From: Bacillota bacterium
GTDB lineage: Bacteria > Bacillota > Clostridia > Lachnospirales > Lachnospiraceae
Direction of reading: 5' to 3'
Assembly (NCBI GenBank): GCA_023428885.1
Contig: JAEYWQ010000050.1
Location: forward strand, 1 to 5,076
DNA length: 5,076 bases
The notes beneath the pieces are model-generated. The model searched no databases. It was given only the letters and a program-made list of their open reading frames with translations, and had not been told where the DNA came from. Below, piece by piece: positions 1 to 5,076 of the stretch; position 1 is the stretch's first letter, and every line of letters begins with the position of its first letter. Made by a program: the position numbers and the translations under genes.

Positions 1-1389
1 CCCAGTAGGCTTTAACTCAATATTTAGCATAATTTCATCTTTGCAAAATTCCAGTGTTTCTTCTAGGGTAGGGATCTTTGTTCCCTTAAATTGAGCTCCA
101 AACCAACTGCCTGCGTCTAAATCTTTAATTTCCTCATAGGTAACTTCCCATATATTTTTGTTAAGCCCAGTAGTTCTTTTTAAATTACTATCATGCATAA
201 CCACAATGACTCCATCTTTTGTCTGCTGGACATCTAGTTCAATGAAATCTGCATCGTGCTCAATTGCACTTTCAAAAGCTTTCAGGGTGTTTTCTGGAGC
301 AGTCACCGAATCACCACGATGAGCAGATATCATAGGTTTATCCAAGAATTGTACTCGAAAGGAAAAATTTTTATCCGATATCATATCAATATAAACCACA
401 TCAATCAAACATGCAACAATTAAAACAATTGTTGCAATCTTTTTAAAACGAGCATGTCTCATAAAGGATGGCTGATAAGAATTAATATCCATTCCTCGCT
501 TGAACTTATATTGATAATAGTTGGCACTTAAGAATGCAAATGTAATCGGTACCGTTAAACCAGCAAACATAGTCAAGAGAAAGATTACTACTGCTGCTGT
601 GGTCGCTAAGGACATGGATAAGGCTATCTTACTGGAAGCAAATATCTTAATAACCAAGGTAATTGCAGCAATTCCAAGGATAGCTGCCACGACAACCACC
701 ACCATAACAGCAATATTCCACAGAATAAGATGCAAGACATTCTGAACATAACGTTTTTTGTTTATCAATAGGCTCTGTTTCCTTGCCTCTTGATAGGGCC
801 TCTTCTCAATGACAAAGAAGTGAATACTAAAAATCCATCGAAATGCTATGGTAGATAATGGTACAAGTAGTAAAAGTAGTAAAAACATTAAGAAATGATT
901 CGCAACGATTACCTCCATAATAAATTCTGGTAATCTAATACTAGACACATAACCAGAGATAATTGTTATATTGGTAATTGGGATGATTGTAAGTACAAAA
1001 ACAAAAATTAATAGATTCTTAATGTGAAAAATTCGTAAGGAAGAATGAAAGCCAACAGCAAACATCTGCTCCACAGTAATCCTTTGCTTATGATAGGAAG
1101 CGTGATAAGCTTCCACAATTGCTGATATCTCCACGACCATGGCCATGGCAAAGCCTATAAATATTAAAAGGAGGATCAACAAGGTTGTTGGTGATACTAA
1201 AAATCCTAAGAAGTTCTCATTGCTTAGATAGGTTACCCCTTTCATATACATAGCCAAATTTAATAAAGCAATTAAGATTGGTACAAAAATTGCAGTCAAA
1301 ACTAGTTTGTAAAATAATTCAAATAATAAAATACTTTTTATATTACGCTTTAACAATTGAAAGCCCAAGAGATATCGATTCATCTTCAT
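1..1389 (-). CDS. Membrane-anchored glycerophosphodiester phosphodiesterase (partial, C-terminus beyond window)
   Basis: The family hydrolyses glycerophosphodiesters to sn-glycerol 3-phosphate and an alcohol. 463 residues are visible and the frame is open at base 1. Residues 1-335 are hydrophobic with about seven membrane helices (roughly 27-46, 68-87, 125-143, 165-184, 224-246, 261-287, 317-335), matching the membrane domain found in Gram-positive members. The GDPD catalytic domain starts near 352: HRGDS at 357-361 followed by APENT at 364-368, metal-ligand pair ELD with E384 and D386, second catalytic histidine in MHD at H399, and NIELK with E458. All key residues visible in the family are present. 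Basic residues at the N-terminus and an odd helix count suggest that the catalytic domain faces outside (inference). Start at ATG 1389 rather than ATG 1383, because AGGTGGGG (1398-1405) sits 8 bases upstream. About 100-150 C-terminal residues are probably missing. No convincing promoter was found between the upstream palindromes and the start. The family call is very secure; the physiological substrate is unknown. Confidence 0.95.
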   Translation of the reverse strand, partial: MKMNRYLLGFQLLKRNIKSILLFELFYKLVLTAIFVPILIALLNLAMYMKGVTYLSNENFLGFLVSPTTLLILLLIFIGFAMAMVVEISAIVEAYHASYHKQRITVEQMFAVGFHSSLRIFHIKNLLIFVFVLTIIPITNITIISGYVSSIRLPEFIMEVIVANHFLMFLLLLLLVPLSTIAFRWIFSIHFFVIEKRPYQEARKQSLLINKKRYVQNVLHLILWNIAVMVVVVVAAILGIAAITLVIKIFASSKIALSMSLATTAAVVIFLLTMFAGLTVPITFAFLSANYYQYKFKRGMDINSYQPSFMRHARFKKIATIVLIVACLIDVVYIDMISDKNFSFRVQFLDKPMISAHRGDSVTAPENTLKAFESAIEHDADFIELDVQQTKDGVIVVMHDSNLKRTTGLNKNIWEVTYEEIKDLDAGSWFGAQFKGTKIPTLEETLEFCKDEIMLNIELKPTG

Positions 1390-1397
1390 AGCTAGTT

Positions 1398-1405
1398 CCC
1401 CACCT
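1398..1405 (-). promoter_or_regulatory. Ribosome binding site deciding the phosphodiesterase start
   Basis: On the minus strand AGGTGGGG lies 8 bases before ATG 1389 and 14 before the in-frame ATG at 1383. The spacing favours the upstream start. Confidence 0.7.
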
Positions 1406-1522
1406 ATATTTAACATTTATTCTATTCTTTCCTATCAAAAGCTAGTATAGTCATAGTTCGCTTTTATCTATGCAGATTGACGTAAGAGCACACTTTTGTG
1501 CCGCGCTCGAGTTGCGCATCAT

Positions 1523-1540
1523 GCCCGAAGGGCTTTTTAT
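1523..1540 (+). terminator. Possible plus-strand intrinsic terminator
   Basis: GCCC (1523-1526), loop GAA, GGGC (1530-1533) is followed directly by TTTTTAT. The stem is only 4 bp but all G-C with a tight loop. No plus-strand gene lies upstream to need it, so it may instead be part of the surrounding palindromic element or end an unannotated transcript. Confidence 0.35.
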
Positions 1541-1580
1541 ACAATAGGAAATACGATGTAATTTCCTATTGTATAAAAAG
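1533..1580. repeat. Perfect 20-bp inverted repeat with 8-base loop
   Basis: Left arm 1533-1552 (begins CTTTTTATACAA) and right arm 1561-1580 (ends TTGTATAAAAAG) are exact reverse complements. The loop is ACGATGTA (1553-1560). The TTTTTATA ends of the palindrome double as T-tracts for the hairpins on each side: GCCC/GGGC on the left, read on plus, and GGAGTTTGC/GCAAACTCC on the right, read on minus. Its length and perfection are far beyond chance. It could be a dispersed intergenic repeat, a backup terminator or an RNA-processing site; the sequence alone does not decide. Confidence 0.85.
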
Positions 1581-1603
1581 GAGTTTGCAGCGCAAACTCC
1601 TTT
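1574..1603 (-). terminator. Rho-independent terminator of the 221-residue membrane protein gene
   Basis: In the minus-strand transcript a 12-bp stem (arms 1592-1603 and 1577-1588, core GGAGTTTGC/GCAAACTCC) with a 3-base loop runs into five U (1575-1579). It begins 14 bases after the stop codon of the gene ending at 1618. Read on plus, the stem is followed by TTTATT, so it may also work weakly in the other direction. Confidence 0.85.
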
Positions 1604-1617
1604 ATTATCATCTTCGA

Positions 1618-2283
1618 CTAGTTTTTTACGCTAGAAAAATCACGTAGCAGATCAATTGTAAACCAATACCAAGTCTTATCCACCTGATAAATATAAAGTT
1701 CTTCACGCACAGTTTTGGTGATTGAATTATTCTTAAATGTTGTATCAAGTACTAGCTTGAAAGCTTCTGCTAATTTTAGATCTACCATAAATGTACTGTT
1801 TACCTTTTGCTGCATGTCCTCTAACACATCCTTGGTCACTTCTTGCTTTTCAACAAGATATTCCACTATTGTATATCCTTCGCCCCCCAACTTCAATCCA
1901 CTCTCATTCAGATCAGCTAGAATCTTACTTGTTGAAAATTGATTGGCATCTAAGATTGGCTTTGGCAATACCATGGATAATTGTGACTCATCCTGTTCCA
2001 CAATTGCCTTGTTGTAATATACTACAGGATCCATGAAGTGGCTAGAAGCACTTAATGTGTTCAATAAGATAAATATAATAATCGCAAAGCAAATAACTGC
2101 AACAGCAGATATTATCATCTTTCGATTTTGTATTTGTTTTGTTGTTACTTGTTTTGCTGGTTTTAGTTCCTTTTGAGTTGCATATTTTTTTGGAAGCAAA
2201 AGCTGATCCTTTGGAATCTTAGCTTCATATTCTTTTCTTTGCTTACTAATTTCTTCTTCCTTGCGTTGTTTTGTTTCCTTCAT
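1618..2283 (-). CDS. Single-pass membrane protein with extracytoplasmic domain, function unknown
   Basis: I do not recognise a named family. The 221 residues divide into a very charged Lys/Glu/Gln-rich cytoplasmic segment (1-55, the first 20 likely helical or coiled-coil), one membrane helix at about 56-77, and an outer domain at about 78-221. Positive charge before the helix (R54, K55) predicts N-in, C-out. There is no lipobox or signal-peptidase site, so it should stay anchored. The outer domain runs helix-rich (86-130), then alternates toward strands, and ends with a YQVDKTWYWFTID strand (199-211). This layout resembles small NTF2-like/cystatin-like extracytoplasmic domains of clostridial membrane proteins (inference, weak). 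It has no cysteine outside the helix. The start ATG at 2283 has AAAGAGG (2294-2300) 10 bases upstream. The gene has its own candidate promoter and terminator, so it is probably monocistronic. Confidence 0.85.
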   Translation of the reverse strand: MKETKQRKEEEISKQRKEYEAKIPKDQLLLPKKYATQKELKPAKQVTTKQIQNRKMIISAVAVICFAIIIFILLNTLSASSHFMDPVVYYNKAIVEQDESQLSMVLPKPILDANQFSTSKILADLNESGLKLGGEGYTIVEYLVEKQEVTKDVLEDMQQKVNSTFMVDLKLAEAFKLVLDTTFKNNSITKTVREELYIYQVDKTWYWFTIDLLRDFSSVKN

Positions 2284-2416
2284 CCTAATTTAACCTCTTT
2301 CAATGATTAGAATTAACGAAATCCTATTGCTTATCTCATTGTATCTTAGTAAAGCAAAGAATACAAGATTTTTTTCCTGTAACTACCAACCATAAGGCAA
2401 GCATTCCTCTTCTTAA
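2284..2416. other. Intergenic gap with promoter, no gene
   Basis: These 133 bases separate the ArsC/Spx-like gene from the 221-residue membrane protein gene. They contain the promoter candidate listed at 2338-2366 and the ribosome binding site at 2294-2300. No convincing minus-strand terminator follows the ArsC/Spx-like gene, so read-through from upstream into the membrane protein gene is possible. Confidence 0.6.
2338..2366 (-). promoter_or_regulatory. Candidate promoter of the 221-residue membrane protein gene
   Basis: On the minus strand TTGTAT (2366-2361, a weak -35) and TACAAT (2343-2338, five of six bases of the -10 consensus) are 17 bases apart. The predicted start near 2331 leaves a leader of about 47 bases before ATG 2283. 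The two boxes lie inside an imperfect inverted repeat (2339-2347 with 2357-2366, one bulge), which might be an operator or may follow simply from the similarity of the boxes. Confidence 0.5.
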
Positions 2417-2749
2417 TTACTCCCAATCTTTCCAGATATCAGGGCAATATCCTATGCTTGCTTTTTTTCCATTTCGAACGATAGGTGTCTTATAAAATTT
2501 AGCTTCTTCTAATAATTTTTCCATACGATCTTCTTCTGATAAATATGCAATCATACAATACTCTTTATGGCTAGTATCAATTAGTTTCTCCATCCCACCA
2601 ATCGATTGGCAGATACTTGTAAACTCACCTTTGCTCAAACCTTTTTGCAGCAAATCTACTGATTGAAACTTAATATTACGTTCCTTAAAGTACCTCTCTG
2701 CCTTTTTAGTATCAAAGCACTTTGATTTACCAAATATCTGTATATTCAT
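2417..2749 (-). CDS. ArsC/Spx-family thioredoxin-fold protein
   Basis: This 110-residue protein has the layout of the arsenate reductase (ArsC)/Spx/MgsR family: an N-terminal strand and turn MNIQIFGKSKC with the redox cysteine C11, then a helix with DTKKAERYF, the second strand IKFQSVDLL, a helical insert, and the closing TPIVRNGKKASIGY (cis-Pro region, P89 and R92). Length fits the family (about 110-130). The site is C-F-D-T, so the second cysteine of the Spx CxxC switch is absent. Other cysteines are C47, C65 and C102. Reduction of arsenate is not assured, as many members of this type have no proven substrate; a role as thiol-redox or RNA-polymerase-binding regulator is also possible. I chose ATG 2749 over GTG 2773 because AAGGGG (2758-2763) lies 8 bases before it and falls inside the longer frame. 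It follows the acetyltransferase gene by 52 bases, probably in one transcript. Confidence 0.85.
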   Translation of the reverse strand: MNIQIFGKSKCFDTKKAERYFKERNIKFQSVDLLQKGLSKGEFTSICQSIGGMEKLIDTSHKEYCMIAYLSEEDRMEKLLEEAKFYKTPIVRNGKKASIGYCPDIWKDWE

Positions 2750-2757
2750 GATTTTCA

Positions 2758-2763
2758 CCCCTT
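2758..2763 (-). promoter_or_regulatory. Ribosome binding site deciding the ArsC/Spx-like start
   Basis: AAGGGG on the minus strand is 8 bases before ATG 2749. The alternative GTG at 2773 lies upstream of this site and would place it inside the coding region, adding eight residues not expected before the first strand of the fold. Confidence 0.75.
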
Positions 2764-2801
2764 CTTTTCTCACTCAATGAATGCCCTATCTTTTATTCAA
2801 C

Positions 2802-3299
2802 TCACACGATTACTTTACTTCTTCTTTCATATAAAGCAGTATCACGCCAGTTCCCATAAGGATCCTTAGCTAACTTTTCCCGATAACCTATATAGCGAAA
2901 ACCAAATTTCTCATGCAAATGACAACTCGCTTTGTTATCTACAAATATAGCGGAGTACAAACACCAAAAGCCTTCTTTTTCTGATACTTCAATCATGGAT
3001 TTCATCAATGCACTACCTACACCATTATTTTGATATTCATTATCAATATAGATACTCACCTCTACCACACCCTGTAGCATATCACGTGTTGAGGTCGGAC
3101 TTAAAACAATCCATCCCACCACCTTATCCTCGATCGTTGCCACCAATCTACATGTAGTTATATGTGCTTTATCCCAGGATTCATAATTTGGACAAACCCC
3201 TGTAAATGTTGCTTTATTGGTATCGATACCCTGTTGATATATCTGAGCTACTCGTTCCCAATCGTTAGCAGTCATCTCTCTAATTTCAACCTTATTCAT
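2802..3299 (-). CDS. GNAT N-acetyltransferase, phosphinothricin-acetyltransferase-like
   Basis: This 165-residue cytoplasmic enzyme is predicted to transfer acetyl from acetyl-CoA to an amine. It has the GNAT order: strand VEIREMTANDW at the N-terminus, helix with the IYQQGI segment (20-25), the strand VGWIVLSP (61-68), strand VVEVSIYI (78-85) with E80 at the place of the usual general base, and the acetyl-CoA pyrophosphate loop QNNGVG (90-95). Then come a motif-B region with N122 and LHEKFGF (128-134), and the late GNWRDTALYERR (149-160), which matches the G-W-x-D pattern of the phosphinothricin acetyltransferase/methionine-sulfoximine group. Full length is normal for the family. Start ATG 3299 has GGTGG (3306-3310) 6 bases upstream. 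The true substrate is unknown; members act on amino-acid analogues such as methionine sulfoximine. It is the first gene of a likely two-gene unit and diverges from the NERD-like gene. Confidence 0.9.
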   Translation of the reverse strand: MNKVEIREMTANDWERVAQIYQQGIDTNKATFTGVCPNYESWDKAHITTCRLVATIEDKVVGWIVLSPTSTRDMLQGVVEVSIYIDNEYQNNGVGSALMKSMIEVSEKEGFWCLYSAIFVDNKASCHLHEKFGFRYIGYREKLAKDPYGNWRDTALYERRSKVIV

Positions 3300-3333
3300 A
3301 ACGTTCCACCATTCTTCGCTAAATTAATATGTT

Positions 3334-3339
3334 ATTATA
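3334..3339 (-). promoter_or_regulatory. Candidate -10 box for the acetyltransferase gene
   Basis: A perfect TATAAT on the minus strand would start transcription near 3327, about 27 bases before ATG 3299. No good -35 hexamer is present at 16-18 bases upstream, so the promoter is weak, activator-dependent, or not here. Confidence 0.4.
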
Positions 3340-3415
3340 TAGATTTAAGGTAGTGAATAGTTACGATATTATAACATTATAAGGATAAATGCAAATACTT
3401 TTTCACGGATACCAC

Positions 3416-3444
3416 ATGACATATTATCAATTTTAGGTTATAAT
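3416..3444 (+). promoter_or_regulatory. Sigma-A-type promoter of the NERD-like gene
   Basis: ATGACA (3416-3421, five of six bases of the -35 consensus) and TATAAT (3439-3444, perfect) are 17 bases apart. Transcription would start near 3451, giving a leader of about 74 bases with no strong hairpin that I can see. Confidence 0.8.
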
Positions 3445-3513
3445 AAAATTACAGTAAATTCCACACCAAAGATTGATATAAGGTTCTTTCAGCGTATTTA
3501 TCAGTACATAACC

Positions 3514-3519
3514 AGGAGG
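3514..3519 (+). promoter_or_regulatory. Ribosome binding site of the NERD-like gene
   Basis: A perfect AGGAGG lies 5 bases before ATG 3525, a slightly short spacing, and supports that start. Confidence 0.8.
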
Positions 3520-3524
3520 TTTTT

Positions 3525-5076
3525 ATGATTGAAATCAACTGTTCCAACTGCAAGCGTCCAGGCCAAGTTCTTTCGGCCAAAGGCCTCTGCTGGGATTGCT
3601 ATGACTCCAAAGAAAAACAAAGTTATCGTTATATGGTTAATAGTCATACTCAGCTCTTACTCTTAACTGTATTACTTTGTAGCCTATTTTTGTTGAATGC
3701 ATTGCCTACAGTTTATCTGGCTCATTCTTTTACCAGCAACTATAGTTTAATTGATAATGTTTATATCAAACATGGCAAAGACTTTCTCATCTTAGCTATT
3801 TATCTTGTTCTGAAGCTTGGATTTGCAATGAATATCTGGAAGTCAAGGTATGAAAAAGTTGGATCTAACTATATCAATCTAGCTACTGAAGCTGTCCTTT
3901 TCCTAATCAAGATGGGTTTCATGATTAGTTACCAATCAAGTAAAAGCTCTTGGGAGCTTCGTTTATCCAGCTTAACGGAAAAGCTAAACTACTACACTGA
4001 TGACAACTTAAGTGCAGAATATTTATCCTTCCTCCTAGTCTTCTCTTTTATATTCATAATCTTACGTGCCCTTATGTGTAGCCTAGCCTACGTACTGAAT
4101 ATCTACTATAACCGTTACTTTCAACAGTACTACCAAAATCATCACAATAGCAAAAGAATCCTTCATTTGGCTTTCTGGGAGCAGTATCATCGCACCCGCC
4201 CTAGGGTAAAAGCACAGAATGAAGCTCCCTTTGTAGTATCCAAGGTTGAAAAGCCACTTCTACTAGAGGAAGAATTCTTAAGCGAAGACTTAAAGGCCTA
4301 CACAAAGGATACAAACCAGCAAAAGCGACTGCTACATAACCTATTGTCCCTAGAGGATAACATATCCATAAAAGAAAGTGATTTAAATCTCTATTTTTCT
4401 TACTTAAAAGATAAGCTTTCTCAATGGAAGGAAGATAATTTACCTACCGAGAATTATCTAGATACTGATATGATTGAGGACTTTTCTAACAATTTTAACA
4501 GCATTAAGGAACTTTTTATGTATTGTTCCATTGAAAATAAAAGCTATTATGTACTTTCCAATAACTATATCAATAATTTTGAGATTCCTTTAAAGCTGAT
4601 CATTAACCATCGTCGGAATGTCAAGCTTATGATCGAGCAACTCTATACGAATGCTAACTTGCTTTATCAAAATACAAAAAGTAAAGAATCATTACAGGAA
4701 GCAATCAGTCTTTTTGAAAAGCAAGCAATCAACCTATCCATGGTGACTCTGTCCATGGATGACGAAACAATTGCATTTGATAATATCTTAATAACCAACC
4801 GGGGAATCTTTATTATCGATATCCGAACCTTTGATACCTCATTGCCATTTGAGTTCATAATAGACCGAGATGGCAGCTGGCTAAAGAGAATCTATGTGGA
4901 TGATAATCAGACTCGATTTGAGACACTGGATGCACAGGCTCCATATGAAAATACACGTAACTTGTTAAGAGTTGAGAAGCTTATTAATCAAGAATTGAAT
5001 CATCCGTTAGATCAATACATGGAAGTAAAACATATTGTAATTGTTGCTAATGAAGATTTGCGCATAGAGAATCGTT
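3525..5076 (+). CDS. Zinc-ribbon, four-helix membrane protein with NERD-like (nuclease-related) domain (partial)
   Basis: 517 residues are visible and the frame is open at the right edge. Domains in order: a zinc-ribbon-like CxxC-x12-CxxC with C6, C9, C22 and C25; four membrane helices at about 44-65, 86-105, 117-135 and 167-186; a charged, mostly helical cytoplasmic stretch (about 205-385); then a NERD-like domain from about 387. The NERD assignment rests on FDNILITNRGIFIIDIRTF (418-436), a G-x-W at 450-452, and APYENTRNLL (472-481) near where family members carry NPxxQ. NERD is related to the restriction-endonuclease fold; in this family D419 would be a metal ligand and the usual E-x-K appears as D432-I-R434. 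Catalysis is therefore uncertain. An even helix count puts both the ribbon and the NERD-like part on the same side, presumably the cytoplasm. It has its own near-consensus promoter and AGGAGG site and is divergent from the acetyltransferase. The function is unknown; the NERD call comes from motif reading only. Confidence 0.8.
   Translation, partial: MIEINCSNCKRPGQVLSAKGLCWDCYDSKEKQSYRYMVNSHTQLLLLTVLLCSLFLLNALPTVYLAHSFTSNYSLIDNVYIKHGKDFLILAIYLVLKLGFAMNIWKSRYEKVGSNYINLATEAVLFLIKMGFMISYQSSKSSWELRLSSLTEKLNYYTDDNLSAEYLSFLLVFSFIFIILRALMCSLAYVLNIYYNRYFQQYYQNHHNSKRILHLAFWEQYHRTRPRVKAQNEAPFVVSKVEKPLLLEEEFLSEDLKAYTKDTNQQKRLLHNLLSLEDNISIKESDLNLYFSYLKDKLSQWKEDNLPTENYLDTDMIEDFSNNFNSIKELFMYCSIENKSYYVLSNNYINNFEIPLKLIINHRRNVKLMIEQLYTNANLLYQNTKSKESLQEAISLFEKQAINLSMVTLSMDDETIAFDNILITNRGIFIIDIRTFDTSLPFEFIIDRDGSWLKRIYVDDNQTRFETLDAQAPYENTRNLLRVEKLINQELNHPLDQYMEVKHIVIVANEDLRIENR

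Larger units (their letters stand above)
1390..1617. other. Intergenic region with clustered hairpins
   Basis: No protein-coding gene is supported here. From right to left it holds the terminator of the 221-residue membrane protein gene, a perfect 20-bp inverted repeat, a small GC-rich hairpin, and a GC-richer stretch (about 1481-1533) with further short stems: GCACA/TGTGC at 1488-1492 and 1497-1501, and GCGC/GCGC at 1503-1506 and 1514-1517. AT-rich leader sequence of the phosphodiesterase gene follows (1390-1460). The GC-rich patch stands out against the AT-rich surroundings. Confidence 0.8.
3300..3524. other. Divergent intergenic region
   Basis: It separates two divergent genes and contains the plus-strand promoter at 3416-3444, a -10 candidate for the minus strand, and a tandem pair of ATTATAA (3368-3374 and 3376-3382, 8-base period). 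No gene is supported. Confidence 0.6.

Noticed and set aside
521..745. Plus-strand open frame of 74 codons
   Set aside because: It lies inside the phosphodiesterase gene on the opposite strand, which has clear family motifs; low-complexity translation and no ribosome binding site.
866..890. Short tandem AGTAGTAAA-like repeat
   Set aside because: It encodes a leucine run in a membrane helix of the phosphodiesterase, so it is codon repetition rather than a functional repeat.
1523..1603. CRISPR array or transposon end
   Set aside because: The palindromes are not spaced direct repeats, there is no transposase, and no target-site duplication was recognised.
1715..2036. Two overlapping plus-strand open frames
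   Set aside because: Both are antisense to the 221-residue membrane protein gene, which has a start site, membrane helix, promoter and terminator; no independent support for them.
2339..2377. Hairpin plus seven T on the plus strand, like a terminator
   Set aside because: There is no plus-strand gene upstream and the stem is AT-rich with a bulge; the promoter reading on the minus strand explains it better.
3162..3353. Plus-strand open frame of 63 codons
   Set aside because: Mostly antisense to the acetyltransferase, without a ribosome binding site or recognisable features.
4667..4858. Minus-strand open frame of 63 codons
   Set aside because: Antisense to the NERD-like domain, where the plus-strand frame carries the conserved motifs.

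Overview
The window looks like chromosomal DNA from a low-GC Gram-positive bacterium, most likely a clostridium of the Lachnospiraceae type. The evidence is AT-rich sequence with A/T-ending codons, strong purine-rich ribosome binding sites (AGGAGG, AAGGGG, AGGTGGGG), consensus TATAAT promoters, and protein families common in that group. The species cannot be fixed from sequence reading alone.

Layout. Four genes lie on the minus strand. Reading in their own direction from about 3300 leftwards, they are a GNAT acetyltransferase of the phosphinothricin-acetyltransferase type (3299-2802), a 110-residue ArsC/Spx-family thioredoxin-fold protein (2749-2417), an unidentified single-pass membrane protein with an extracytoplasmic domain (2283-1618), and a multi-pass membrane glycerophosphodiester phosphodiesterase (1389 to beyond base 1). 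The first two are 52 bases apart with no terminator between them and may be co-transcribed. The 221-residue membrane protein appears to have its own promoter and a good intrinsic terminator. One gene lies on the plus strand, diverging from the acetyltransferase. It starts at 3525 behind a near-consensus promoter, is still open at the right edge (517 residues visible), and encodes a zinc-ribbon / four-helix membrane / NERD-like (nuclease-related) protein.

The gap between the 221-residue gene and the phosphodiesterase (1390-1617) holds a compact array of hairpins. A 20-bp perfect inverted repeat is flanked by two further stem-loops whose T-tracts are the ends of the central palindrome. It serves at least as the terminator of the upstream gene and may be a dispersed intergenic repeat.

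How the genes relate. No shared pathway is evident; this looks like an ordinary stretch of unrelated housekeeping or stress genes (envelope phospholipid turnover, acetylation, thiol redox). I found no CRISPR array, tRNA, rRNA, transposase or phage gene. The two items most worth following are the NERD-like membrane protein with an altered nuclease motif and the palindrome array. I do not see clear proof of a new biological system.
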